A stretch of 47,194 nucleotides of DNA from Candidatus Zipacnadia bacterium. Lineage in GTDB: Bacteria; Armatimonadota; Zipacnadia; Zipacnadales; UBA5352. Positions 14,147 through 23,821 of the stretch are shown here, piece after piece. The position numbers and the translations under genes are program-made. The DNA is taken from contig JALGVA010000021.1 in NCBI GenBank assembly GCA_029820295.1, positions 1 to 47,194 on the forward strand, written 5' to 3'. How positions within the stretch are numbered: the first letter of the stretch is position 1; each line of letters opens with the position of its first letter. Below the pieces are notes generated by a model that worked only from the letters and a program-made list of their open reading frames with translations, had not been told where the DNA came from and did no database searches.

Positions 14147-17100
14147 ATGCCGGGCGTGAGGGCAATGCTGACCGCGGCCACGCTGGTGGCCGCGACCCTG
14201 GCCGCCGCGCAGGAGCAGGTCACGGTCGAGCTGTCGATGGCACAGGGCGACGGCTGCTTCATCTCGCCCGATGGCGCGGGGCTGTGGTCGTCGCTCTGGG
14301 GCGAAACCACACTCTACATCGAGGCCGAAGACGCCCGCGAGCTGACGCTGCAGGAGGGCCACGAGCTGCTCGAAGACCCGCAGTGCGGGGGCGGCAAGTG
14401 CCTCGCGCGGGTGGCGCAAGCGGTCTACTCAGTGCCCATCACCGAGCGCGGCAGGTACCGGGGCTGGGCGCGCGCACTGCTGCCCTTCGCGGGCAGCTGG
14501 GGCCATCACGAGTCGATGAACGGGAGCGCCGAGCGGCTCATCCGCGACAGCACCGCGGGCATCTTCGGCACGTGGTACTGGACGCCGCTGGGCGAGTATA
14601 CGCTCGGGCCCGGCGAGAACCTGCTGACCATCGACTGGCTGGGCGGCGCGAAGATCGACGCCATCATCTTCAGCGCCGATCCCGACTTCGACCCCACGAA
14701 GCTGAGCGGCGTCCCGGCGGGCCCCGACGCCGACACGGGCACGGTCACCACGCGACCGGTGCTCCCCTCGGCGGTCGCAGCGTGGCGGGCGGTCGGGTTC
14801 GAGGCCGACCTGGCCGGCGGGACGATCGCCGCCGAGGCGTCACTCGATGGCGGCGCGACCTGGATGCCCGTGGATGAGCTGGCGCAGGCGCCGGTGCGCG
14901 GTGATGGCACCGATGCGCTCTTGGTGCGCTTCACGCTGGCCGCGGCACAGGTCGGGACGTCGCCGAGGCTGACCGGCGCATCCGCGGGCTTCACGCTCGC
15001 GCCCGACGCGGAGGTGGCGCTGGAGACCGATGACTACCGCATCGCGGTCGCGCGGCAGACCGGCGCGCTGGCGGGCATCTACAACCTGCCGCTGGACGTG
15101 GCCGTCACGCCGCCGCATCTGCAGCAGCGCATCATCGGCCTGTCGGTGCGCGCGCCCGGGGCCACCGAGCAAACGATCATCCCGCCCGAGCAGGTCGAAT
15201 TCGAGGGCCTGGTCGAGGGACCGGGGCGGCTCACGCTCGACTTCTCGGCCCTGGACAAGCAGATACGCATGCGCGTTGCCCTGGCGGCCGTAGAGCCGCT
15301 GGCCGACTGGGACCTCGAGCTGACCAACAGCAGCGATCAGGAGGTCATCCGCATCGACTTCCCCTTGGTGGGCAACGCCGCCATCGGCGCCTGGCGCGAC
15401 GACCGCTTCGTGCTGCCCGACACCGGCGGCCGCATCATCGACCGACCGGCCACCGCCGCCCGCGAGTGGTCGGACACCTACCACGGCGGGGCGTCGATGA
15501 GCTTCATCGAGCTGTGCGACGCGCAGTCGGGGCTGATGGTGCACATGCTCGACCGCCGGCTCACGACCACCGAAATGGGCTGTTCGCCGGCCGCGGGCGG
15601 GCGGGGCGCCGACCTGTTCATGCGCACGCACACGCTGGTCGCGCCGGGCGGGACGGTGCGGCGCGAGTACCGCGTCGGCCCCCACCCGGGCGACTGGCAC
15701 TGGGCCGCGGACAGCTACCGCGAGTGGGCGCTGTCGTGGATGCAGCGCCCCGACAACCCCGAGTGGCTGCGCTGGTCGGACGGTTGGATGGGCGCCATGA
15801 GTGTTCCGTTCGCGCACATGCCCGACCTGGCGGCGCAGGCACGCCTGCAGGGCATCGACTACCTGCAATACTGGGGGCAGATGGCCGATGGCATCGACCA
15901 GTGCTGCGGCAACTTCTACTGGCCCGCGCCCGCGCTGGGCGGCGCCGAGGGCTTCCGCGAGGGCATCGAGGCGCTGCACGCGGTGGGCGGGCGCGTCACA
16001 GGCTACATGAACTGCCAGACGTGGACGCGCGATGCCCCCATCAATGATTCGCTGCGCCGGACCCCCAGGTCGGCGCTGCCCCAGGAGGCGCTGGACCTGA
16101 TCCACCCGCTGGAGTGGTTCGAGCGCAACCGCCTCTACCGGCTCGACGGCTCGGCACAGGGCTACTACGCGAGCACGCTGGGCTGGTACATCATGTGCCC
16201 GGCCTCGACCGGCTTCCAGGAGCACCTGCGCTTCTGGATCGCAGACATGTACGCGAAGCGCTTCGGCACCGACGGCGTCTACATCGACCAGACCGGAGCC
16301 ACGCCGGCGAAGCCATGCTACAACCTCGGGCACGGCCATGACGACATCGGCGCGTGGGGCATGGGCAACGTGGAGATGCTGCGCACGTCGCTTGAGGCCG
16401 CGCGCGAGAGCAACCCCGAGTTCATCATCGCCATCGAGGGCTGCGGCGACGCCCTCGGCCAGTACGCGAACCTGCACCTGATCTCCGGGCTATGTACCCA
16501 CCCGGAAGTCTACCACTACACCTTCCCCGAGCACATCCTCATCAGCGGCATGTCCAACGCCTCGCACCTGAGCGCCGGGCAGCGCGTCACACGTGCCTTC
16601 CTCAACGGCGACCGCTTTGACGCGCGCATCGAGACGACGGACCTGATCTCTGCCACCCGCCTGCGCCGGCGTGTCAAGCAGTGGCTCTATCCGGCCCGCT
16701 TCATGGACACCGTGGGTCTGACGGTCTCCGACCCGGCGGTGCTGGCGCGCTGGCACCTGTGCGACAGCGGCGGCGAACGCGCCGTCGTGCTCACCTTCGA
16801 CAACGAGCAGCAGATCGAGGGCGCCACCTGCACGCTGGCGCTGCCCCAGGGGTGGGAGGAGCCCGATCGCCTCTACGTCTTCGACCGCGAGGGCGGCATC
16901 CGGGCGCAGCAGCCGCGGGTCGCCGATGGCTTGCTGAGCCTGGCCGTGTCGCCCTCGACCATCTCGGCGGCGCTGGCGACCTACGCCATCGCGCCCGAGC
17001 ACGCCGTTGATGTGGTGCAGCGGGTGCCGGACGAGGGCGCGTCCTCGGGGACGCTGGTGCTCAACGCGGTGAACCTGTCGGCCGAGTCACTGACGGCGAC

Positions 17101-17737
17101 GGTCAGGGCGATCATGCCCGCGCCGCTAAGCTGCCCGGATGGGCCCGTGCAGGTCGTCATCCCGGCGCGCGGCACGGCGCGCGCGGAGCTGCAGATCGCG
17201 GGCGTGGACGAGCTGCAGATGCCCGCGGCGGTGACGCTCAAGGTCACCTGGCCGGGCGGTGAGCGCGAGAGCATCGCCGCCCTGCGCCCGCTGGTGCTCA
17301 ACGCCGGTGTGGGCGGGGATGAGGACGGCGACGGCACGCCCGACTACTGGGTCGCCTCCGGCAGCAAGTCCGCCAACTTCGTGCGGGGCGTCGAGGAGGG
17401 GGCGGCGTGGATCCAGGGCGAAGAGGGTCAGACGCTTTTCCTGCGCCAGCACGTGCCGGTGGAGCCGGGAAGCGAGTACTACTTCGCCGCCGACATCCGC
17501 CGGAGCGAGGGTGAGGGCAGGGTCTACGCGGCGGTGGTCGAGCACATCGGCGAGCGCGGCCTGCAGGTGCATGGGATCGGCGACGAGCCGGGCGCCCCGA
17601 CGGACACCTGGCAGCGCTTCGAGACGACCTTCACCACCGTCGAGCAGTTCCGCGCGGTGGCGATCTACCTCTACAACAACGACTCCACCCGGCGCGCGTG
17701 GTTCCGCAATGTGGAGCTGCGGCCGACGGGGCAATGA
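14147..17737 (+). CDS. Exported DUF6259-like glycosidase with carbohydrate-binding modules
   Basis: A 1,196-residue secreted protein with a signal peptide (AMLTAATLVAATLAAAQ). An N-terminal beta-sandwich (about 50-200) precedes a GH-like beta-supersandwich. A TIM barrel runs from about 544 to 800, with WSDGWMGAMSVPFAHMPDL, GIDYLQYWGQM, FGTDGVYIDQTG (D714) and FIIAIEGCGD (E764); D714 and E764 are reasonable catalytic candidates. The C-terminus has a calcium-loop phrase DEDGDGTPDYW and a jelly-roll module. The family occurs in polysaccharide-degrading Armatimonadota and Planctomycetes. The ATG at 14147 has GGGAG seven bases upstream. The next gene starts 26 bases downstream in one operon with a lyase-like protein and a sulfatase. 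The substrate is unknown. Confidence 0.78.
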   Translation: MPGVRAMLTAATLVAATLAAAQEQVTVELSMAQGDGCFISPDGAGLWSSLWGETTLYIEAEDARELTLQEGHELLEDPQCGGGKCLARVAQAVYSVPITERGRYRGWARALLPFAGSWGHHESMNGSAERLIRDSTAGIFGTWYWTPLGEYTLGPGENLLTIDWLGGAKIDAIIFSADPDFDPTKLSGVPAGPDADTGTVTTRPVLPSAVAAWRAVGFEADLAGGTIAAEASLDGGATWMPVDELAQAPVRGDGTDALLVRFTLAAAQVGTSPRLTGASAGFTLAPDAEVALETDDYRIAVARQTGALAGIYNLPLDVAVTPPHLQQRIIGLSVRAPGATEQTIIPPEQVEFEGLVEGPGRLTLDFSALDKQIRMRVALAAVEPLADWDLELTNSSDQEVIRIDFPLVGNAAIGAWRDDRFVLPDTGGRIIDRPATAAREWSDTYHGGASMSFIELCDAQSGLMVHMLDRRLTTTEMGCSPAAGGRGADLFMRTHTLVAPGGTVRREYRVGPHPGDWHWAADSYREWALSWMQRPDNPEWLRWSDGWMGAMSVPFAHMPDLAAQARLQGIDYLQYWGQMADGIDQCCGNFYWPAPALGGAEGFREGIEALHAVGGRVTGYMNCQTWTRDAPINDSLRRTPRSALPQEALDLIHPLEWFERNRLYRLDGSAQGYYASTLGWYIMCPASTGFQEHLRFWIADMYAKRFGTDGVYIDQTGATPAKPCYNLGHGHDDIGAWGMGNVEMLRTSLEAARESNPEFIIAIEGCGDALGQYANLHLISGLCTHPEVYHYTFPEHILISGMSNASHLSAGQRVTRAFLNGDRFDARIETTDLISATRLRRRVKQWLYPARFMDTVGLTVSDPAVLARWHLCDSGGERAVVLTFDNEQQIEGATCTLALPQGWEEPDRLYVFDREGGIRAQQPRVADGLLSLAVSPSTISAALATYAIAPEHAVDVVQRVPDEGASSGTLVLNAVNLSAESLTATVRAIMPAPLSCPDGPVQVVIPARGTARAELQIAGVDELQMPAAVTLKVTWPGGERESIAALRPLVLNAGVGGDEDGDGTPDYWVASGSKSANFVRGVEEGAAWIQGEEGQTLFLRQHVPVEPGSEYYFAADIRRSEGEGRVYAAVVEHIGERGLQVHGIGDEPGAPTDTWQRFETTFTTVEQFRAVAIYLYNNDSTRRAWFRNVELRPTGQ

Positions 17738-17763
17738 CACACCGTGCGCGAAGAGGGATGACC

Positions 17764-20700
17764 ATGACGCGGTGGACGATGATCGCTATGACTGCCGCAC
17801 TGGTTGTGACGATGCCCGCGGGGGCGCAGCCGCAGAACCTGGCGCCGAACCCGAGCTTCGAAGAGGGCCAGGGCGAGGATCCCGACGGCTGGTTTCGTGA
17901 GGGCAACGTCGCCGGAATGATGTGGGCGACCGACGAGGCCCATTCGGGCGAGCGCAGCGCGAAGATCCAGTGGGAGGACGCCGGGCCCACGCTGTCGTGG
18001 ACCTCGGATGTCATCCCGGTCACCGCCGACAACCAGCAGTTTGTGCTCTCGGTGTGGGCCAGGCTGCAAGACGTCACCGGGCGCAATGGCGCGTTCATCG
18101 GCTTCTATCACACCGATGAGAACGGTGAGCGCATCGGCCAGTCCGGAGGCATCAGCATCGGCGGCATGGGCGAGTCGGTCGCCACCGAGGAGTGGAAGCA
18201 GTACGTGAGCACCAGCGCCCTGACGCCCGAAGTGAAGGGAGTGCGCGTCAACGTGCGGCTCTACGGCGCGTCGGGCACCGCCTGGTTCGATGATGTCGAG
18301 GTGACCTCGTACGTGCCGCAGCCGATCGATGCGCCGCGCCCGCTGCGCTACGGCATCCGCCTGGGCGACTGCGCGCTCGTCTCCTGCGACGACTCGACCG
18401 AGGCGGTCGTCGCCCTGCGCGCGGCGCTGCGCGAGAGGGGCATCGAGGTTCCCGTCCTGGCGGATGACGCAGTGGACCTGGCCGCCGAGACGCGCGATCT
18501 GATCGTGCTGGGCAACCTGGCCACCAGCGCCGCGGTCGAGTACCTGTACTGCCGCTCGTACACCTACGAGGACCTCTACTACCCCGGCGCTGGCGGCTAC
18601 GTGCTGCGTCCGCTGGTCGATCCCCTGGGCGGCGGCGGCAACATCCTGGTGGTGGGCGCATCCGACGCGAACGGGCTGCAGGCGGGCGTGGATACGCTGA
18701 TCGCGGCCATCGCCGAGGCGGGCGATGTACTGCAGATCCCGCTGACGGTGGTTACCGGCGAGGGCTACATCGGCATCAACCACCTGCCCTGGATCATCGG
18801 CGGGGGGCGGCGCGAGATGGGCCCGGCGGTCGCCTACATGCTCACCGGCAACCCCGAGCAGGCGCAGCGATACCGCGAGCTGATGCTTCAGGCCGCGGCC
18901 GGCACCGAGGCCGAGCTGGCGAACCCCGATGTGGGCCTGCACCTGACCTGGGTGACGCGCAGCATGTCGTGGGACCTGATGGAGTCCTGTGGCGTGTTCT
19001 CCGATGACGAGCGGCTGGAGATCATGCGCGCGGTGCTGAGCGTCATGCGCTCGAATCAGGGCTACGGCTACGTGACGTCGCGGCTCGGCATGTACACCAA
19101 GGGGAACCATTCGACACGCGGCGCGCGCGCGTTCTACTATGGCTGGCGGCACTTCGACAAGTACTACGCTGATGCGCTCGGTGGCGAGCTGGTCGGCTGG
19201 CGGCGGGCGCTGGAGCAGTTCTGGGGGGCGTGCTTCGCCAGCTCGCGCACCTTCGAGGACTCGCTCTCGCAGCATGCTCTGGGCGGGAGCATGGACAACA
19301 TCCTCGACATCGCCCTGCAGGAGCCCGAGTGGTCGGCCGAGTGGCTCGCGTCCGGGCTGGCGCGACGCATGGGCGAGCGCTGCATCGCCATCGTCAACAA
19401 CATGGGCCGGACGGTCATGCTGGGCGACACGAACCTGTCGGACTACCCCGCCCCGGTTTTCGCCAAGCTGGCCTACGCCCTGGGCGACGGCCGCTACCAG
19501 TTCATGCTCGACCTGCGCGGCGGCCTCGGCAGCTCCAGTGACGAGTTCCTGCGCGGCTTCAACGCCGGGGTCGAGCCACAACTCCCCACGGACCACCTGG
19601 GCCTGACCGCCGTGCCCGTCGATGAGCTGTACTTCACCACCGCGCTGCGCAACACCGAGGGCGTGGCGCTTGAGGACGCCTTCGACAAGATGAGCTTCCG
19701 CTCGGGCTGGAGCCCCGAGGACGAGTACCTGATGATCGACGGCGTGGCCGGCGGCGGCCACTCCTACGATGACGCCAACACCATCGGCGAGTTCGCCGCC
19801 AACGAACGCCGCTGGCTGGTGGAGATCGACATCTTCAACGGGCCGACCATGGCCTTCCACAACGCGGTGACGGTCGCGCGCGGCGGGCTGGGGCAGTCGC
19901 TGGTGCCGCAGGCGGCGGAGCTGGCCGACCGCGCCGAGGGCGAGGGCTGGGCCTATGCGGCCACGCGCCTGCCCAACTACAACGGCGTGCACTGGACGCG
20001 CCACACGCTGTGGATGCCAGGCCTGCAGACCGTGGTCATCGACGAGATGACCGCCTACGAGCCCGGCGACTACTCCTTCGTGGACGGCTGGCGCAGCCTG
20101 GGCGAGCCCACGCTGCAGCCCGGACGCTTCGAGGCCGCGCAGGACGATGTGCAGCGCGCCTCGGTCTACGTGAGCGGCCTGGACCTCTACGAAGCGATCA
20201 CGGGCACCTCCGGCAGGGTCGCCCGAGCCATGCCCGAGTATAACGCGCTGCTGTATCGCGGTGAGGAGAATGGGGACTTCGTCGAGACGACCATCGACCT
20301 GCCCGAGGCCGGCGAGTACGAGATCGTGATGCAGACGCTGGACTATACCGGCCGCGGCATCATGCAGGTGATGCTCGACGGGCAGCCCATCGGCGAGCCG
20401 ATCGACATCTTCCACTCCGGCCAGCCGCTGCTGAGCGAGAGCGAGCTGGGCACGCGCCGGGTCGAGGCCGGGGAGCACACCGTGCGTCTCGAGGTGGTCG
20501 GCCGCAACCCGGCCTCGGACAACTCCTACTTCGCGGTGGTGGGGCTGGCCATGTACCGGCCCGGTGAGCGCGAGGCGGCCGCGGCGACGGCCGCGAACCG
20601 CCTGCGCCTGGTCTTCCCCGCGGACGTGCCCGCGACCCTTGACCGCGACACCGAGACCCTGGGCAACTACCTGCCCCTCAGCCCCCACCACGACCGGGCG

Positions 20701-22230
20701 CTCAACATCCTCGAGCAGAGCGCCGGCCGCGAGCTGGCCGAGGGCGAGTCGGTGTGCTTTCAGAACGCCTTCGCCGCCTTCCGCGGCGAGGTGCCCGAGT
20801 TCGAGCTCCGGCGGCTGAGCGACCACTGCGCGCTGCTGCGCCGGGGCAACGAGATCGCCCTCGTGGGCGCGGGCATCGACGGCGCGCGGATCGAGGTCGG
20901 CCCGGTGCGTGCGTCCGGGCGGCTCTTCCTGCTCGGCCCGTCGCGGGTGATCCTGCACGAGGCGCAGGCATCGCTTGACGGCCGTGCGCTGGCCCATGAT
21001 GACGCGCCCGGCGAGGCACTTGCGCAGGCGCTGCAGGCGGCCTGGAACGCAGCCGCGCAGCCACAGGCCTCGACCGCGGCTCCCTGGGCGGACGCGCCGC
21101 GCGCCGAGGCGCGGTGGACCGCCGAGCTGCCCGACCGCCCACTGTCCGTGACCACGCGCCGGAGCCCCGATGCGGTGGCCCTGGCGGCGGGTCTCGAGAA
21201 CGGCACGGTCCTGCAGTTCGACGCCGACGGCGTGGCAGGCGGGGAGTTCGCCACCGGCGGGCCGGTGCATGCCCTTGAGCCCGCGGACCTCGACGGCGAC
21301 GGCGCGCAGGAGCTGCTGGTCGGCTCCGATGACGAGAACATGTACGCGCTGGCCGCCGACATGGGCGAGCTGTGGCGACATCGGGTGGACTTCTTGGCCG
21401 ACCGGCAGCCGTGGTTGTGGTGGACGCTGGGCAGCTCGAAGGTGCGGGCGATTCACGCCGCCGACATCACCGGCGACGGGCGCCCCGAGCTGCTGGTGGG
21501 AGCGGGTAACATGCGCCTGCAATGCTACGACGCCGCCGGGGAGCTGATGTGGCGCTTCCGCACCGACCATGGCATCTGCACCACCATCACCACCGCCGAC
21601 CTCTACGGCGACGGGCGCAACGTGGTGCTGGCGGGCAACGGCCTGACCTCCGACCAGGGCACCTGCTGGGTGCTCGACCAGGCCGGCGAGCTGCTGCAGC
21701 GCTTCTACAACGGCTCATGGTGCACGTCGCTGCCGGCGATCGCGGTCGGGGATCTCGACGGCGACGGCGTCAACACGGTCTTCACGGGCAGCAACCGCGG
21801 CGATGTGCGCGCCTTCGCGCCTGACACCTCGTGGACGGAGTACGTGTGGCTGCAGAACCTGCCGCGGCCGATCCGCTCGTTCACGGTGGTGCCGCACGCA
21901 GGCGGCGATGTGCTCGCGGTCGGCTCCGACAGCGGCTACCTGTGCGCCTTCGACCAGCAGGGCGATAAGGCCTGGGGCGTCGCGCTCTCCAGCGCCATCT
22001 CATTCACGGCGCTGGCGCGACGCGGCGATGACGTGGTGCTGGCGGCCGGCTGCAAGGACGGAAGGGTCTTCCTCGTCACCGCCGACGGCGCCATCGCGCG
22101 CATCTTCGACGCCGGCGCGCGGCTGGAAGCGATGACGGTCGCGGACGTGGACGCCGATGGCGCGGACGAGATCGCGCTGGTGACATCGGGCCCGGACACG
22201 CTGTGCGTAGTGGAGGCGTGGGAGGACTGA
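17764..22230 (+). CDS. Exported heparinase/alginate-lyase-like protein fused to an FG-GAP beta-propeller
   Basis: A 1,488-residue secreted protein with signal MTAALVVTMPAGAQ. An N-terminal CBM4/9-like module starts NLAPNPSFEEG. A GH67N/GH20b-like domain (LRYGIRLGDCALVSCDDSTEA, then ILVVGASDANGLQAG) follows. An alpha/alpha-toroid lyase-like region at about 350-620 contains MYTKGNHSTRGARAFYYGWRHF and EDSLSQHALGGSMD. A heparinase II/III-like beta-sandwich, FRSGWSPEDEYLMIDG with GGHSYDDANT, comes next. The last 320 residues are a beta-propeller with metal-loop repeats DLDGDGAQE, DITGDGRPE, DLYGDGRNV, DLDGDGVNT and DVDADGADE. The ATG at 17764 is chosen for GAAGAGGG upstream; an ATG six bases earlier is possible. 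Glycan lyase activity is inferred from fold and from the flanking glycosidase and sulfatase genes. Confidence 0.8.
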   Translation: MTRWTMIAMTAALVVTMPAGAQPQNLAPNPSFEEGQGEDPDGWFREGNVAGMMWATDEAHSGERSAKIQWEDAGPTLSWTSDVIPVTADNQQFVLSVWARLQDVTGRNGAFIGFYHTDENGERIGQSGGISIGGMGESVATEEWKQYVSTSALTPEVKGVRVNVRLYGASGTAWFDDVEVTSYVPQPIDAPRPLRYGIRLGDCALVSCDDSTEAVVALRAALRERGIEVPVLADDAVDLAAETRDLIVLGNLATSAAVEYLYCRSYTYEDLYYPGAGGYVLRPLVDPLGGGGNILVVGASDANGLQAGVDTLIAAIAEAGDVLQIPLTVVTGEGYIGINHLPWIIGGGRREMGPAVAYMLTGNPEQAQRYRELMLQAAAGTEAELANPDVGLHLTWVTRSMSWDLMESCGVFSDDERLEIMRAVLSVMRSNQGYGYVTSRLGMYTKGNHSTRGARAFYYGWRHFDKYYADALGGELVGWRRALEQFWGACFASSRTFEDSLSQHALGGSMDNILDIALQEPEWSAEWLASGLARRMGERCIAIVNNMGRTVMLGDTNLSDYPAPVFAKLAYALGDGRYQFMLDLRGGLGSSSDEFLRGFNAGVEPQLPTDHLGLTAVPVDELYFTTALRNTEGVALEDAFDKMSFRSGWSPEDEYLMIDGVAGGGHSYDDANTIGEFAANERRWLVEIDIFNGPTMAFHNAVTVARGGLGQSLVPQAAELADRAEGEGWAYAATRLPNYNGVHWTRHTLWMPGLQTVVIDEMTAYEPGDYSFVDGWRSLGEPTLQPGRFEAAQDDVQRASVYVSGLDLYEAITGTSGRVARAMPEYNALLYRGEENGDFVETTIDLPEAGEYEIVMQTLDYTGRGIMQVMLDGQPIGEPIDIFHSGQPLLSESELGTRRVEAGEHTVRLEVVGRNPASDNSYFAVVGLAMYRPGEREAAAATAANRLRLVFPADVPATLDRDTETLGNYLPLSPHHDRALNILEQSAGRELAEGESVCFQNAFAAFRGEVPEFELRRLSDHCALLRRGNEIALVGAGIDGARIEVGPVRASGRLFLLGPSRVILHEAQASLDGRALAHDDAPGEALAQALQAAWNAAAQPQASTAAPWADAPRAEARWTAELPDRPLSVTTRRSPDAVALAAGLENGTVLQFDADGVAGGEFATGGPVHALEPADLDGDGAQELLVGSDDENMYALAADMGELWRHRVDFLADRQPWLWWTLGSSKVRAIHAADITGDGRPELLVGAGNMRLQCYDAAGELMWRFRTDHGICTTITTADLYGDGRNVVLAGNGLTSDQGTCWVLDQAGELLQRFYNGSWCTSLPAIAVGDLDGDGVNTVFTGSNRGDVRAFAPDTSWTEYVWLQNLPRPIRSFTVVPHAGGDVLAVGSDSGYLCAFDQQGDKAWGVALSSAISFTALARRGDDVVLAAGCKDGRVFLVTADGAIARIFDAGARLEAMTVADVDADGADEIALVTSGPDTLCVVEAWED

Positions 22231-22246
22231 AGTCGGAGGGATGGCG

Positions 22247-23734
22247 ATGAACCGTCGCGAGTTCCTCGGGCTGAGCCTGGCGGCAGGAGGGGCGATGCTG
22301 ATGGCACGCTACATGACGGGCGGGACGGCTCACGCAGCGCCGGACGGCGCACCGAACGTGCTGTTCATCCCGGTCGATGACCTGCGGCCGCAACTCCGCT
22401 GCTTCGGCCACGAGCAGATGATCTCGCCGAACATCGACCGGCTCGCGGCGGAGGGCACGGCGTTCCTGCGCACACACTGCCAGCAGGCCGTATGCGCGCC
22501 CTCGCGGGCAAGCCTGCTGAGCGGCCTGCGGCCCGACTCCACACGCGTGTGGGACCTGCAAACTCCGCTGAGCACCACCCGGCCGGAGATCGTGACGCTT
22601 CCGCGACATATGCTCGCCAACGGCTACACCACGGTCTCGCTGGGCAAGGTCTACCACCACCGGGTGAAGGATGACCCCGAGGGCTGGAGCGAGCCGCCGT
22701 GGGGCGGGCAGTACAACACCCACGGCTCGCCCGAGCTGCGGGCCGAACGCGCCGAGGCCCAGCGGGCCGCACGCGCGGCCGGAGTGGCCTCCAACTGGCG
22801 CGGGCCATCGACCGAGGCGCTGGACGTGCCCGACGAGCACTTCGGCGACGGCGCACTGACCGCGCGGGCCATCGAGGATATGCGGCGGCTGGCGCAGGCG
22901 CCTGAACCGTTCTTCCTCGCGGTCGGCTACCACCGCCCGCATCTGCCCTTCGCCTGCCCGCAGCGCTACTGGGACATGTATCCGCCCGAGAGCATCAGCC
23001 TGGCCGACAATCCCTTCCGACCGCAGGACTGCCCGGACATCGCGCTGCACAACTGGGGCGAACTGCGGCGCTACTCGGACATCCCGGAGGAGGGCGATCT
23101 GCCCGAGGACAAGGCCCGCGAGCTGATCCGCGGCTACTACGCCTGCACCACCTTCATCGACACCCAGGTGGGCCGGCTGCTGGATGAGCTGGAGCGGCTG
23201 GGGCTGCGCGAGAACACGGTGGTATGCCTGTGGGGCGACCACGGCTGGCAGCTCGGCGAGCACGGGCTGTGGTGCAAGCACACGAACTTCGAGACCTCCA
23301 CGCACTCGCCACTGCTGATCAGTGCGCCCGGGCAGGCCGCCGCCGGGCGGCCGACGCGGGCACTATGCGAATTCGTGGACATCTACCCGACGCTGTGCGA
23401 GCTGTGCGGGCTGGAGCTGCCCGAGCACCTCGAGGGCGCCAGCCTGCGGCCGCTCATGGACCAGCCCGAGCGGCCCTGGAAGCGCGCGGCCTTCAGCCAG
23501 TACCCGCGCGGCGACGGCGTGATGGGCTACTCGATGCGGACGGACCGGTATCGGTATACGGAGTGGCGGGCCAGGCGTGGCGCGGGCGATGTCGTCGCGA
23601 CGGAGCTCTACGACCACGAGGCCGATCCGGGCGAGAACGTGAACCTGGCCGGACGGCCGGAGAGCGCGGCGCTGGTGACCGAGCTGGCGGGGATGCTGGC
23701 GGAGGGCCGGCAGGGCGCGCTGCCGCCGGCGTAG
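22247..23734 (+). CDS. Tat-exported sulfatase, iduronate-2-sulfatase-like
   Basis: A 495-residue type I sulfatase with a twin-arginine signal (NRREFLGLSLAAGGAML). NVLFIPVDDLRPQLRCFG gives the double-aspartate metal site, and the formylglycine motif is CAPSRASLLSG with catalytic C83. Other conserved pieces are GKVYHH, FLAVGYHRPHLPF and LWGDHGWQLGEHGLWCKHTNFE. These match the iduronate-2-sulfatase/S1_7-like group, which removes 2-O-sulfates from uronic acids. The ATG at 22247 is chosen over 22241 because GGAGGG then has a six-base spacing. It is the last gene of the DUF6259-lyase-sulfatase operon, 16 bases behind the lyase. Export supports action on intact or partly cut polysaccharide outside the cytoplasm. 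Confidence 0.94.
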   Translation: MNRREFLGLSLAAGGAMLMARYMTGGTAHAAPDGAPNVLFIPVDDLRPQLRCFGHEQMISPNIDRLAAEGTAFLRTHCQQAVCAPSRASLLSGLRPDSTRVWDLQTPLSTTRPEIVTLPRHMLANGYTTVSLGKVYHHRVKDDPEGWSEPPWGGQYNTHGSPELRAERAEAQRAARAAGVASNWRGPSTEALDVPDEHFGDGALTARAIEDMRRLAQAPEPFFLAVGYHRPHLPFACPQRYWDMYPPESISLADNPFRPQDCPDIALHNWGELRRYSDIPEEGDLPEDKARELIRGYYACTTFIDTQVGRLLDELERLGLRENTVVCLWGDHGWQLGEHGLWCKHTNFETSTHSPLLISAPGQAAAGRPTRALCEFVDIYPTLCELCGLELPEHLEGASLRPLMDQPERPWKRAAFSQYPRGDGVMGYSMRTDRYRYTEWRARRGAGDVVATELYDHEADPGENVNLAGRPESAALVTELAGMLAEGRQGALPPA

Positions 23735-23746
23735 GCGCGGGGGACG

Positions 23747-23763
23747 CCCGTGCCACGGACGGG
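23747..23763. terminator. Weak hairpin between convergent sulfatase and restriction genes
   Basis: CCCGT, a 7-base loop and ACGGG lie in the 87-base interval between two converging genes. The position suits a shared terminator. The stem is short and has no U-tract. Confidence 0.3.
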
Positions 23764-23821
23764 CCGACGTAGAAGCCGACTCCCATTTTCCACGGAAGGT
23801 CGGGGGCCGCTGTCGTCGCCG

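Noticed and set aside
17671-21570. A 1,299-codon open frame on the minus strand.
   Set aside because: It is antisense to the lyase-propeller gene, which has a signal peptide, recognisable domains and a ribosome site. The antisense translation has none of these.
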